Notes under the pieces: generated by a model | What the model was told of the DNA's origin: nothing | The model's input: only the letters and a program-made list of their open reading frames with translations | The model's database searches: none | Source: Tausonia pullulans | Taxonomy: Eukaryota; Basidiomycota; Tremellomycetes; Cystofilobasidiales; Mrakiaceae | Assembly: GCA_951802195.1 (NCBI GenBank) | Contig: OX637632.1 | Span: 558,001 to 622,000, forward strand | Length of the DNA stretch: 64,000 bases | Direction: 5' to 3' | Shown here: piece by piece, positions 36,068-47,776 of the stretch | Position numbering within the stretch: the first letter of the stretch is position 1 | Layout: the number at the start of each line of letters is the position of its first letter | Position numbers and translations under genes: made by a program

Positions 36068-37075
36068 TCAGAGGAGCTTCTCAATAGCGGGCTCAAGCTC
36101 ATCCTGAGAGTCGGGTCAACTAGGTCAGCAAGGGGCGCCCAACAGACACACAGACACACACTCACCGTCCCGGCCTGACGACCGAAGTATTCGGCAACGT
36201 TGCCCTCCTTGTCGATGAGGAAGACGTCAAAGTTCCACTCGATGTTCTCAACGCCCTTCTGCTCCTTGAGGTACTTGTAGACTGGGTTGGTCTCGGGGCC
36301 ATTCACGTCCGACTTGGCCGCAAGCGGGAAGGTGACGCCGTAGTTGAGGGTGCTAAGGGAGAGAGGCAAGCAAAGGTCAGCAACAATGAAGGGGAGGATT
36401 GATGATGGGTGACAACGCGTGCCCAATACAGACCAGAACTCAGCGATCTCCTCATCAGTTCCAGGCTCCTGAGCTTTGAATTGGTTGCTAGGGAAGCCAA
36501 CGATCTTTCAAGCCAGGGATCGTGGTAGGGTACAATCGGTGAGATCGGGGCATGGGGGGAACATAAACCACGATCGACGACTGTGGACGCACCTCGAGCT
36601 TGGACTGGTACTTCTTGTAGAGCGCTTCGAGGGCAGCACTGGATGACGTGTCTTCGTCAATCGACATCTACGTTGAAAGGATCATAAAGCGAAAAACGAC
36701 ACGCACTACCGAGGGGTCTTGCTGGAAGGGAGAGAGGAAGGAAGGCAGTCGAGCAAAGGCGTAATCCACCAGTCAGTATGCCGTCCGCGCGTCTCTCGAC
36801 CAAACACGTCGTCCGCCCCACTGACCCGCTAAGACGAGGCACAAGGAAAGGCGTTGATCAACACCACATCTAGGAATTAGACCAAGAGAAGAAGAGACGC
36901 ACCACTTGGACGCCACGTTGACGATGAGGACGACCTTGCCCTTCAGAGTCTCGAAGTTGAGCTGGCCGCCCTTGGGGAGCTTGGCCTTCGGCATGACGGG
37001 GAGACGTGTTGGAAGCTGAAGGATCAAATGAGAAGAAAGGAAGATACGTACAGAGAGTGAGTAGAAGGCGGACAT
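36068..37075 (-). CDS. Glutathione peroxidase-like thiol peroxidase
   Basis: The start Met at 37075 gives MSAFYSLS (37052-37075), then an exon with LPKGGQLNFETLKGKVVLIVNVASK. A splice makes the catalytic cysteine (SKC). Later exons read LEALYKKYQSKLE, IVGFPSNQFKAQEPGTDEE, IAEFC, LNYGVTFPLAAKSDVNGPE, and WNFDVFLIDKEGNVAEYFGR, ending DELEPAIEKLL. In the family the catalytic Cys, the Gln in NQF and the Trp in WNF work together, and all are present; the resolving Cys in the EFC motif is too. This is the yeast Gpx3/Hyr1 type, which reduces hydroperoxides using thioredoxin. Odd points: the sequence after the catalytic Cys appears to be KTPRAALEALY instead of GFTPQY, and GFPC is GFPS. The short exon that gives KTPR was inferred from frame. 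Confidence 0.82.
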
Positions 37076-37918
37076 GGCGGTGGAAGAGGTGAAGAGGAGG
37101 GGAATGGCCGTTGGGGAGGGGAGCGTTCGCTACCGACTGGCCATCTCTTGCCGAGACGAGAGCTCGCTGGCGGCATTCGGACTTGCCCGTGGCCGCCTTG
37201 ACACCAGCAGCAGCACGGAACCTGGCGTCATGACGGCGGATCGGTCAATATAAGATCACACGTCTGCCGTCCCACTCGCTTGCTTTGTCAAAACACAGCA
37301 GGCCACATATAACGTGAAATGCTTAATACTTGACGACGCTTGTAGAGGTAAGTGAGACGTACTGGGCGAGCACTTTCAACTTCCCCCCGACAACCATGAT
37401 CCTGCCTCTCTGCCTAGCGTTGAACTACCGCCATGTCAGCACCTGAATCTGCAAGTCCGTAAGCTGCCCCCCTCTTGAGAAAAAACTGAAACTGTAACAT
37501 CCGTACCAGTGCGGGGCGGGCCTCTCTAGCTCACTCAGTACGGGCCGGGGAGAAACTCCATCTACGCTCTTGTCGTCGAGGGCGCCAACGTTTGGCCCCT
37601 TGGGCTTGTCGTCACGATCATGCAGAGCTTTCCCATTCGCGCCGTCATCTCTCGTGTCTCCTCCCCCAAGGCCACTCGAGATAGTATTGTCGAGCCTCCT
37701 CGCTAGATTTGCATCCTGCCGCAACCTTGCCCGCCTCATCCGTACACGCAAGCCTACAACTCATTTTCCGTCCTCGCAATCCAGGTGCCCCTCCTCTCCC
37801 TTAAGACTATCGAGCGTCAATTGCGGTGAGGTGGGAGAACAATCCTTGTGGACCGAGGCTCTAACATCGAAGAGACCAAAAAAGACAAAGGAGGAAGTCA
37901 AACTCTCAAAACCCCGCC
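37076..37918. other. Intergenic stretch with one weak minus-strand frame
   Basis: About 840 bp. A minus-strand frame (37425-37751) reads like a hydrophilic protein (RLDNTISSGLGGGDTRDD, GALDDKSVDGVSPRPVL), with balanced residue use, and might be an exon of a small gene. I could not find its start or partner exons. The rest should hold the peroxidase promoter. Confidence 0.3.
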
Positions 37919-40900
37919 TCACGTCACAAGCCCCTTCCTCATTATCCTCGCCTCGCGCTCCGTCAGACCTGAACCCTTCCAATGGCCCTCCACGAAGTCG
38001 ATCCTAACGAGTCCACACGCCATCCCGCTTGCAAGCAAGCCCGCCCTGCCAATCCCGTTCGCCGAGTTCCACCGCGCGCAGAGGACGCCAATCTCGGGCT
38101 CCCATGCGACAACCTGCCCGCGAATAGCGTTGGTGCGGGCTGTGGCATCCTTGTGTTTGGAGAGGACGGATGGGAGAGAGCGATTGAGGGAGAGGTTCTG
38201 TGGGAGGATGTTGTCGAGGAGTCGGATCTGAGATGTCGTTGAGGATCGGTCGATCCGGTAAACGGGCTCGAGGAGAGAGACCCAGTCGCGTTTGTTCTTG
38301 GTTGTGCCTCGCATGGTATTGGTAATCTGGAGAGAGCCGTCGGCGGAGGCACTAGCGACGGCCATGTGGTAGTCCGAGCTGCTGACATCCTGCTCAGCAG
38401 ATAGAGGGTCAATGGCAGGCTGAGGCAGTGGAAACGACGATTGCTACACACCCAAACCTGACCCGAGAGCTGAGAAGCCTTACTGGTCATCAAGAAACCA
38501 TCTGGGCGGATGCGCGCAATGTAAACAGCATAGTCGGCATCGGCCTGAATGAGAGAGCCCGTCTGGATTTGGGCGGCCAGTCCGGTGAGAGCGCTCGCTG
38601 GGAGTGAGAGCAGGAGTCAGCGCAGCCCCGACCGAAACGCAACAGACTGGACGTACAGCGCGCCATATGGATTTCGGCCGACCCCCCTCCTCCTCCAGCG
38701 CTACCCGACGCATCGCGCAGGTCCGTGAGACAGATGCGTCCATTGAGAGCGGAAGATGCGATCAGCGATTGCTCCCACTCCGAGTGCAACTTGCCGTCGC
38801 CGTCGGGCTGCGGGTGGCGGAGATAGGCAATCCGTCGGATCGGGCCGGTGTGGGCGCGGATGTAATGGGTCGGCAAAGCTGTAATGGGAATGAGTGAGCG
38901 AGAGACGATGGGGCAGAGACAGCAGCGAGAGACTGACGAGACTCGTCTTTCGAAAGGATGGCCGCTTGCACGTCCCAAACGACGACGAAGCCTGAGGTTG
39001 ACTGTCAGACATTATGCAAGCGAGCAAAGGGTAGGAAAAGAGAGCGGGATCGACCTGCCGTAGTTCCTACCGCGAGGGACCGCGCACTGCCCCAGTTCAG
39101 ACACCAGCAGAGGCCGTCATCTACCTCGAGGGTAGTGAGAGGCTCGGGCCGCACTAGAGTACGAGAGGCTGTGTGAGTGGAGATTGATACAGAGGCGAGA
39201 AATTTTGACGTACGATAGAGAGGCCCCTCTGATCCCTGAAGACCTTTCTCGCGTCGTAGAGCGGCTGGATCTGGCACGGCAAAAACGCGAATCCGCCCGT
39301 CCTCGTAGGTCGCTGCGAGGACACCAATCCTAGGCAGCTTACCATCCAACTGACCGGACATACACCCTCTTCAGCAGCTGTGACTCCTTTGAATTTGGAA
39401 CTGCGCACCTCATCAGGTCCTCCGACCGGGCACCATTCGAGCTGCCATGCCGACCCGCCCTCGTCCGAGCAAAGTAACATCTCAAGCTTTGACTCCATCT
39501 CCCAGTCGCCTTCGCCGCTCGCTCGCACGCTCCAAATCTGAAGGCTGCCCTTAGTTTTACGCGGTTTGGGGTGACCGATGGGGAGAGTTGAGTCGAGCGA
39601 GGTGTGGACTGCGAGCGCAAGATACATAACGTCTGGCTCCGAGGCAGCCGATGGAGCCCAGGAGAGGGACCAAACGGGACCGCCAGCGGCAATGATGGAG
39701 CCTGATTTTGGGATCCTCAAGGAGCCTGGATGGACGGCGGGATTAAGTCAGCCATGTTGGGTGGAGGCTCCGTTCTGGGAACAAGGAAGGGACAACGGAC
39801 GTAGCGAAGTTGAAGAGTAGATGGGGAGACTGGAAAGCTGCTGGTCTTGGTTCTCGTGCGAGACAAGGCCGGTCAAGACCTCAGTCGGAGCTGAGATGGT
39901 TGGTTTGGGGAGGTAGGCCGCACCCTCGCTGTGGCGAGCATCCTACGTGTCAGCGTGCGCGCTCTGCAGATCCGAACCATACGACGGACACACCTCGCCC
40001 CGAGCATATCGAGACCGTGCCATTCGCTGTGCACAGCATTCCAGCCCTCGTCACCGTCCTCCTTGTGCGGCCACCAGCCTTCTCCCAACCACCCCTCCCA
40101 AGGCACCATGCCAGGAGCCTTCTCAGTATGAATCCGGACGCGCTCAAAGTAGGCTTCGCGCTCGGCACCCTTGCCCTTGGCGACAATGCTTTTCCTCCTC
40201 AGTGTCGGCCGTTCAACCAAGCACGTCTGGAAGGCGTCCGGGTAGACTGGCCACTGGTTCTCGGTGAACTGACGCCTTGGGTCGCGGTCGGGGCGGGCGG
40301 AAGCGACACCAGATGGCCCACCGCGAGCCGGATTGAGTGCCGAATCTGGCAACGGCAGGAGCGAAGTCGCTGTCGGCACAAACGTCGGAGGCTTCCGGTG
40401 GTCGTCTGGCTCGCCAGAGGAAAAGCGCCTGCCTCCAGCACCTCCTCCTCGCCTTCCCCTGCCGCCTCGCCCGCCCGATGCGCCACCCCGCCCGCGACTT
40501 TTGCGGCCACGCTTCGGGGAGCCAGGATCAGACCCCAGCGGCTCAGGCTCGACATCGGACGGCTCAGAGCCCGACTTGTCATCCTCCTCGGTGTGGGCGA
40601 TCGACACATCGTCTTCCTCGTCGTCCTTCTCCTCTTGTGAGTCGTCCGTTGGATTGAAGTCTGAGACGTCCGACTCGTCTTCCGAGTCCTTGACGCGTCG
40701 ACGGGGTTTCTTGATCATCTCCTTTATCGTACCCTCTGATTTAACAACAGCCGTACCATCGATGCTAACGCGGCCTGCGCCCGAGCCTCGGCGTCGTGCT
40801 AGGCGATTGCCGCCCGAAGAGGAGCCATTTGAATCGTCGGACGAGTCACCGTCGAGTGTTGGGAAGAGCGCCGCGTATGATGGTCGAGAGGTGCGTGCAC

Positions 40901-40946
40901 GAAGAGATCGACCGCCGCTGGTAGGGGTTTCAGGCGTTTCGGACAT
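37919..40946 (-). CDS. WD40 protein resembling TFIIIC subunit Sfc6/GTF3C2
   Basis: The Met at 40946 starts a long disordered leader with acidic clusters, a Gly/Arg-rich AT-hook-like stretch (KRGRKSRGRGGASGGRGGRG) and basic blocks. Several exons follow and form a WD40-type half: AGGPVWSLSWAPS, GSLQIWSVRA, WQLEWCPVGG, ATYEDGRIRVFAVPDP, DDGLCWCLNWGSARSLAVGT, AHTGPIRRIAYL and VLCARWNSANGI, ending at the stop at 37919. The order of a disordered AT-hook leader then WD40 blocks fits the Sfc6/Tfc6/GTF3C2 subunit of TFIIIC, the factor that recruits TFIIIB to tRNA genes. That match is from layout and motifs by memory, so another WD40 nuclear protein is possible. Exon borders between 38480 and 39900 are approximate. 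Confidence 0.6.
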
Positions 40947-41451
40947 AGAACTGTGGGTTTGGGGTGGGATGAATAGGATCTGGAGACGGGCAGAGCCGAG
41001 CTCCTAGTCAGGTTCGAACGCATTGGACGCGTCCTGACTGAGGATCGATGTCTTAGAAAACACTCACGTCAAAGTCGACTTTGGGGGGCGAAGCCGATGA
41101 ATGATCGCTCAAGAGGTTAGAAGACGCTTATCTCGCGCTCTCAAGTCGTAAATGAGTCGTTGGTTGCGAAGTCGAGAACTGTCGCAGGAGGCCGGCGGTT
41201 CTGCGGTCACGCCGAAGGAGCAGCGGCGAGAACCCGATTCAAGGACGCCTAGATATACGAGGAATCTCCGCGGTTTTGGTGAGAGGGTAGAAAGGCCAGA
41301 GGCTGGACGGAAGCTGGATGGATAGGTGGATGGTGGTGGTTGAAGAACAGGCGAGCTGGAGCCAACGATCTAACGCGGCGACCTGTCTGTCTCTTCCTCG
41401 CGTCTCCCTCCCGACCGTCACCAACGTCAACATCACTTGCGCGGTGCCAGG
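40947..41451. promoter_or_regulatory. Divergent promoter region (WD40 gene / PPT2)
   Basis: About 500 bp between the divergent starts of the WD40 gene and PPT2. No coding sequence is seen. It must hold both promoters; I see no TATA box or other element I trust. Confidence 0.4.
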
Positions 41452-41907
41452 ATGCCCGTTGTTGGCTTCGGCCTGGATCTACTCCACCTCCCCAGGATTG
41501 CGGCCGTGCTTGCGCGGACACCGGCCTCGCCGAAGCTCTTCACGCGCCGCATTCTCACCGCGCGCGAACAGGCCCTCTGGCCTGACATCCCTTCCTCGGA
41601 GCAGGTCCGTTTCCTGGGCGTTCGGTGAGCTCCCACCTCCCTTGCTCCCTTTCCTCAATCCTCCTACGCTCTCTGACGCAGAAACCGAATGTTCAGCTGG
41701 GCGGCGAAGGAGGCTCTCCTTAAAGCCCTGCCGGCGACACTCCGACCCACCTGGAAGGACGTCTCAATCGTCAAGGACTCGGACGGGAAGCCCATCGTCC
41801 ATTGGGAGTCTGCGGTTCTCGCCGAGCAAAATCTAGACGCTCACCTGAGTGTGAGCCACGACGGCGAGCACCTCGTTGTCGGTGTCGTCGTCGAGCGACG
41901 GGGCTAG
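41452..41907 (+). CDS. PPT2: Mitochondrial 4'-phosphopantetheinyl transferase (holo-ACP synthase)
   Basis: Two exons (41452-41624, 41682-41907) join in frame to 132 residues. The AcpS pattern is complete: GFGLDLLHLPRIAAVL with the metal-binding Asp, FTRRILTAREQALWP, then WAAKEALLKALPATL with the key Lys-Glu pair, and LSVSHDGEHLVVGVVV at the end. This small one-domain form transfers phosphopantetheine from CoA to mitochondrial acyl carrier protein, as yeast Ppt2 does. No strong presequence is seen; an upstream Met at 41437 adds five residues (MRGAR) and could be the true start. It ends only 60 nt before the LYR-motif gene on the same strand. Confidence 0.92.
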
Positions 41908-41967
41908 CCGTCGTCGTTAGCTCGGAAGCGGGCTCTGTCATCGGTTTACCTTCAACCACGACATGAC

Positions 41968-42708
41968 ATGAGCGGCGCAACGAATCAGCGGCTGCGAGCG
42001 ATTGCGCTCTATAAAGAGGTAAGCCCTGGTCTCTGTGGAATGCCTCTCTCATTCTCGATCAAGACAGTCCGTTGTCATTGTTGTGGTCGCGTCTGTGTAG
42101 GGACGAGCCTCGCCGGATCTTAGAAGTCCTGCCTGCATCATCTGGGATCCCACTTTCTCCTCTAACCTCTCGTTAGATTGGGCTGAAAGGCTTGATGGGT
42201 GGCCAGCTCACTGTCTCCCTTTGACCCCTTCCTCGTCTGCATTCTCCAACACTACTGAGACGGTCGCCTTCTCCCTTCAGCTTCTCCGGCTCGACCGTGA
42301 CTAGTCAGTCGCTCTTTTGACCTGTCAACGTCCTCAATCACATCTAACCAATGCGTCGAACTTGGAAGCCCGAACACCAACTACCAATTTGCAGCTCGCG
42401 TCAGGGGATCTTTCCGAAGTGCGTGGCATCTCTTCCAACCCAACGAGGAGGTCTCCTTCTAAAGGACACTTCGATTCTCGACTGCAGAGAATGCCCTGTT
42501 GACAGATCCGATCGAGATCGAGGGAAAGCTCAAACTGGCCGAGCATATTCGGAATGGTCCGTCCTTGACTCGCCATTCGCACGCAGCCTCTGTCGATCTA
42601 GGAGCTCATCTGGGCCTGGTCTCCCCCACAGAGACCCTTGCACTGATATCGCTCGCCAAGTACCGCCATCTGAAGAGGACGTATCAACTTTCTCCGGAGC
42701 AGGATTGA
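41968..42708 (+). CDS. LYRM5: LYR-motif protein, LYRM5/ETFRF1 type
   Basis: Five short exons (41968-42018, 42281-42303, 42369-42418, 42488-42556, 42632-42708) join in frame to 89 residues. The translation starts MSGATNQRLRAIALYKE, then LLRLDRDYPN, which is the LYR-type start (LYK-ELLRLxRDYP). It continues YQFAARVRGSFRKN, then LLTDPIEIEGKLKLAEHIRN, and ends with KYRHLKRTYQLSPEQD. The KNxxLTDPxEIE and KYRHLKR motifs are those of LYRM5, also called electron transfer flavoprotein regulatory factor 1. LYR proteins bind mitochondrial acyl-ACP; LYRM5 strips FAD from ETF in animals. Exon 2 is only 23 nt, and the whole gene is nearly invisible as ORFs, yet every splice keeps the family alignment. It sits 60 nt after the PPT2 stop. 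Confidence 0.9.
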
Positions 42709-43183
42709 GCCAGGATGGAGATGGGCATGTGTTTGGAGCTGGTTTGCAGCGCAGGCAGGATCCCGTTTTTGAATGCCTCGCTTTATCTCAATTGTGCACA
42801 CGAAGAGCATCGTAATTTATCGGTACGACTTGGAGCGACTCACATAAATACAAGGGAAGCTGCGCATGTGTCGTCGTCGTCAAGTAACCTCGCCCACCAC
42901 TCGACCAGGCGGGAGAGCAACGGCGAGAGCCGCTGAGACCTTCCATCATCTCGGTTTCCTCCCTCCCCTCCTCTGTACCAACCCCACCTCGCTCTCCTCC
43001 CTACTCACTGGTCCATTGACTGGTGTCGCTTCTTCGTTCGCTCGTCCACCCACTCGCGACCCCTTCGCCGTCCCGCCCACTCCCGTCCATCTCTCGATCT
43101 CACTCGCTTTCGACAGACCGCTCTGTCCACACTCCACTGGCTCTACATAACTTCACTCACTCTCATTCATACTCGCGACAACA
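42709..43183. other. Intergenic spacer
   Basis: About 475 bp between the LYR gene and the RRM-like gene, both plus strand. Pyrimidine-rich from 42950 onward, as is usual for fungal leaders just before a start. No gene. Confidence 0.4.
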
Positions 43184-44197
43184 ATGAATCCCGCTACCGC
43201 TCCTCCTCCCCAGCTGTACGTTGAACTGCGTCTTCTCTAGCCTCTTGAGTGACGGCCACACAACCGACCGTCGAGCCTTCCCGCGTGATCTGTCGTCCCG
43301 TCCAACCCGTCTAACTTTCGTCTCGTCTCTCCTTCAGCTCCGCCTCAGTCACTCGCATTCTCGCTCTTTCCAACTTCCCGATCGAGCTCAAGACTCGCGA
43401 CATTATCTCGGCGTTCTCGCAGTGGGAGACCGACCGGGGCGGGTTCAAGGTTAAGTGGGTCGACGACACCCACGCGCTCGTCGTCTTTGCCGATGCCGGA
43501 GTTGGTGAGTAGGCCGCAACCTTTCCACGCAGACCGCATCCTGGACTGAGTTCTGACTGCTGAACCTACGTCTCCTCGTCTGTCGTGTTGTTCGGTGGTC
43601 ACCTCTCCCTCGCTTGGACCCTCTCACCTACCTGTCGCGTGCTCTCCTGCTTCAGCCAAGACGGCGTACCTCTCGTCGCTGCTCCACCCTCACCTTTCCC
43701 TTTCGGTTTCAGCCGTCATCAGGCCCTACGATGGTCCTGATGCCCAGGCCATTATCGCCTCAGTGAACGCCCGGACGGGAGCACCTGCCGGCGGCGCGCC
43801 TGCGGGAGCAGGTCACACGAACGGGCGTCGCACCGGAAGCGTCTCTGGCATGGGGTGCGTTGCTTTCTACCATTGCTCTTTTGAGCTTGGTATATGTTCT
43901 ATTTGCTGACCCTTGCGCCTCTCTTTTACTAGCTCTTTTGTCCCGCCCCCTCCAGTCGGCGGCCACCAGCGTGGCCCGTCCCTCTCCTCGCACCACCGGA
44001 TGGGCTCCATCGGCTCCGCCGGCGGCTCTGCCTGGACTCCTCCTGCTGGGTCCTCATCTTCCGTTGGTCCCCCTTCTTCCTCTGCACCGACATCGTCGGC
44101 GGGAGGCCGAAGGGAGAGCCTCGGCACTGTGGGGTCCGCCGACGCAGCGCTTACAGAGATCCGGCGTGCGCTGAGAGCCGGTGCGCCCGCGGCTTAA
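43184..44197 (+). CDS. RRM-like protein of the R3HCC1/R3HCC1L type
   Basis: Four exons (43184-43215, 43338-43504, 43656-43854, 43933-44197) join in frame to 220 residues. The N-terminal 100 residues form an RRM-like fold: SVTRILALSNFPIELKTRDI, ISAFSQWETDRGGFKVKWVD, and DTHALVVFADAGVAKTAYLS. The KWVDDTHALVVF part is close to the RRM-like domain in human R3HCC1/R3HCC1L and a set of fungal proteins. The rest is a disordered Gly/Ser/Pro tail, ending TEIRRALRAGAPAA. There is no R3H domain. The family may bind RNA, but the function is not established. It is convergent with the J-domain gene, 850 bp away. Confidence 0.7.
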
Positions 44198-45046
44198 GGC
44201 GGATGAGGAGACATGGCGACGAGGAATCCTTGTGGCCTGGCGCTGTCTTTCGGAGACGGTTGGGTAGCTGGGTGAATACTGACGAGACGCGGGCGGGTTT
44301 GCACTGAAGGCATCACCCGTGGTGTACGCTTGAGTTACCTTTCATCTCTTCTCCTTTTGTTTGATTCTCTTTTCACATATTATTGTTTCGCTCTCTCACC
44401 TTGACTGATGGACGCTCTTCCTTAAGTGCCATTGTTATAAGTCAAAAGATGACGAAACCACTTGAAAGCGAGACTCGATGTGTTCTGGGTTTCCCTGCCG
44501 GTGACATTACTCGTCTTTGAGGCATCTGAACTGAGTCTGGTGACCCCATTGGGAGACGAGGTTTCTATAAGAGATTCGACTCGGTATGCGCTCGCCACTC
44601 GCGAGCAGCGCTATCTCTGTATCGGTTATCTCCCTTGCAGGCGGACCCTGAACTCCTTTGATCTCACTTCGAACTTGCCGTATGGAACAGACGACCACCT
44701 AGAGAGAACGATGCAAAGCAACCTTTAGACGAGCTACTCTTCCTCTCAATCCCAGTCTCTTCCAGCATGTCGTGCCTTTTCGCGTCCGCCCTTCCTAAAC
44801 TTTCTTCTCTACCATACCACTCCTTTCTCTCGAAACATCTCTGCCCCTTTCTCTTATCTTAGGTAAAGCAAGCGCGTGCTGCATTACTCAAACCCGTCCG
44901 CGAATTTGTGGCTCGCTCGATCATTGAACAACTGAGAATCATAAAATCTTGAAACGAGATACATCTAGTCATTACCGCGTCCCAGCGCTAGAGCGGCAGG
45001 GCACAAATTCCCAAAGAGAAGGAGAAACTTCGCTATCACAGGAGCC
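44198..45046. other. Convergent 3' spacer
   Basis: About 850 bp between the ends of the RRM-like gene and the J-domain gene. T-rich stretches (near 44340-44440) fit 3' untranslated and termination signals. An open frame at 44462-44728 has no likeness to known proteins. Nothing else seen. Confidence 0.4.
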
Positions 45047-46413
45047 TCAAGTAGGTTTTCCGCCTGCCTTTGACGCTCGAGAAACCAGGCTGCTCGCCTT
45101 GGCTTTATTTACATCATCCCCCTCCATCTCCTGCTCCTGCTCCAGCTCCTCCTCGGCCCCAGCCTTAGCAGCCTCTGCTTCATTCTGCGCCCGTCCAGCC
45201 ATCACCGCGCGCATCCAAACGGGCGCGACAGCTGGATGATTTGAGATGCGCATGTCGATAAGGTGCTGGACCATGTCGGCCTCGAGAAGCGTCTCGAGTG
45301 ACTCGGGGGCCTTGCGGTTGTGGGCCGCATCGTCTCGTCGGATCGGGGCAATTTCATCAGTGTAGAGGCGGGCGGCTGGATAATAGAAGCAGAAAGAGGT
45401 CAGGGCAAGCTGGCGAGAAGACAGGGAGCAGAACCACCACCTACCCTCCAGCTCCGCGACACGAATGAGCACGGCCAGCCGCTCGACGACCGTTGACAAC
45501 TCCCGCTCGCGAACTTCCGCGGGCAGCTCGTGGATGTCATGCTTCTTGACGGGCCATATGAGAGGGCCGACTTGCTGGAGAGCCATTGTAAATGCCATGA
45601 AGACGTTATGGAGGAAGAGGATGTGCTGGTGCTGCGTGCGTTGGGGGAAGACACGAATGAGGAGTCGGAGTGGGAGGGGGATGATCGCACGAAAGTTGGG
45701 TGAGGAGGGGGAGAGTGTTGGGAGCATGAGGAGGGCGAGCTCGAGAGCGCAGAGCACGGGGAGGGAGATGTGACGCCACTATAGATGTAAGCGGTCAGCA
45801 CCGGGAGTACGGCCAAGAGGAGAAGATCCGACTGACGAACGAAGTCCGTCCCTTGCTCTGGCCGGTGATCCAAAAGAAGACCATGACTCCAAAAGAGACG
45901 ATGTAAAAGCCGACGGACCGGATAATGCCGGTGAGAAGGTAGTCGCGCTCGGTCACAACGCCCTTCCATCCTGCGACCTCTGGACCGAATCTAGAGCAGG
46001 GAAAAGGTAATTCAGACTAGGCCAGAGAAAAGTTGAGAAATAAGAGTCTGGACGAACCTGTCGTACGCCCAGCGCTTGACATCATCGCCGATGATATCGT
46101 ACGCCTTCCTCGCCACGACAAACATGTCCGGGGACCCTCCTCGGTCCGGGTGGTTCTTCCTCGCCCAGAGTTTCCAGCCGTCCCGAATGGCACCATCGTA
46201 CCCAGCGACATTGCGCGGAAGATTGAGCAGCTGATAGAAGGTGGGTCGGCTCCAGTTGGGGAGCTCGGCCGAGGCGAAGGTGTAGATGATATACAGTGAG
46301 AGGCCCCCGATGAGAAGCCGGCGGTCGTTGCGGTACCGGGCCGGGATCGGAAGGTAATTGAGGGCCGCTGGGAGGATGAGCGGAAGAAGATTGGGGATAA
46401 GAAGGGAGGCCAT
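45047..46413 (-). CDS. Membrane-bound J-domain protein
   Basis: Four exons (46058-46413, 45837-45990, 45445-45778, 45047-45375) join in frame to 390 residues. A hydrophobic N-terminus (MASLLIPNLLPLILPAAL) and a second segment (RLLIGGLSLYIIYTFASA) precede a J-domain: TFYQLLNLPRNVAGYDGAIR, ARKNHPDRGG with the HPD motif, FVVARKAYDIIGDDVKRWAYDRFG. Two to three more membrane segments follow (GFYIVSFGVMVFFWITG, ISLPVLCALELALLMLPT), then a cytosolic end with an acidic run. It is likely a J-protein of the ER or mitochondrial membrane that recruits an Hsp70. Similar fungal proteins are annotated only as DnaJ-domain membrane proteins; the specific role is unknown. The start Met at 46413 gives the shortest reasonable leader. 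Confidence 0.8.
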
Positions 46414-47776
46414 CTTGGAAAGCGTCAATAGCGCCGGCTGGGGACCGCTGCAGTGAGACAGCAGCCCCGCGCAAGAAATAAAAAGAAAGAACAGGATACG
46501 GTCAGCGGCAGGTCCAAGCAGGACAATAACGAACAAGAGATCAATGAATGTCAAATCTAGTCCGCTCAGTGGGCTTGAAAGCCTCTGAAGTTGTGATATC
46601 TTCCACCGACAAACACGCGTCCTCTGCGCGCCAACGACGCGTCTGCGAAGAAACGTCGTAACGCGTCCCGCCGACCCCTTTTGCTCGCGAGCCCCAAGAG
46701 GCTCACGTCACTACCATCATCTGAGCTCTGTGCCAACTCCAAGCGAACTGGTGCGCCGAAAGACCCGCATGGATAAGAGGGGGATGTGAACTCCGGAATC
46801 CTCACGGAAGCCCTCTCTAGAGCTCACAGAGGGCCCGCTGAAACGGTGATCTTACCTCCGACCCGATACAGTCGCCAGCCTACTTGCAGACCGGCTCCGG
46901 TATGGGTAACCAGAACCAGGAAAGCGTTCGACGTGAAGCCGTTGCGTCGAGACGAAGGCCATGGATGTCCCTCCCATAAAAGCATGCCTCTGCTGGTTCC
47001 ACCGTCCTCGCTCTGGGTCTCGGTGCGAGGAGGCTCGGCCTATACCGGGAGGGGGTGCTCACAGAATGAGCACCTTGGGGGAAGGGGAAGTGTGGAGCTC
47101 TGCCTTTGCCCCCATCCCTAAAGAACTAAGAGGGCGGGGGCCATGGGTGTAAGAGCTCATCGACAATGATCGTGCGCCCAGCCGCCCCCGAAGTCTCTCG
47201 TGGAGATCTGAGAGACTCGGGGGCTTGGGATGCACACATGGGGAGTGGGGCAGCAGATTGCGAGAAGTTGGAGCTCGGACGACGACAATAAGAAGCGAGG
47301 ACGGAGTGGACGAAGTCGCGTGATGCCGATGGGCTCATCCCTTTTACTGTGAAGCATCATGGCGGACCTTTGGCGAGAAGAAGGGATAGAAACTAGGCAT
47401 ACGAGAACTTACGCGAGAGTAGGAGAGGAGCCAAGCGCCGGGGGCAGGCGAAAGACAGGAAGACCAGGAGGATGTGGACGTTGGCGGAACCTTCCCAGAT
47501 CGAATAGCAAGCGCGTCAAAGGTGCGGGTCGACCTGGTTACTGATCCAAGCCTGACACGTCAAAGTGCGTGACCAGGTGAACTATTGCCCTGAGAATCTG
47601 CCTTTGTTTCTTACTGATCAGCTGAGTAGAGTATCAGCTCGGATCTCGATGTAGAGCCAGTGGTTGACGCTCCTTAGCGACGAGCAACGACGCGCTGACC
47701 CCGAAGCTCCCTCGGACTTCTCTCTAAGTCGCCTGGAACCTCGACCTCCACTCTTTCCTTCTCTCTCACTTCATTT
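46414..47776. other. Gene-free stretch
   Basis: About 1.4 kb between divergent genes. Short open frames occur on both strands, but none shows a family pattern or can be joined into a believable model. The last 100 bp are pyrimidine-rich, as expected of a leader before the Met at 47777. Confidence 0.4.
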
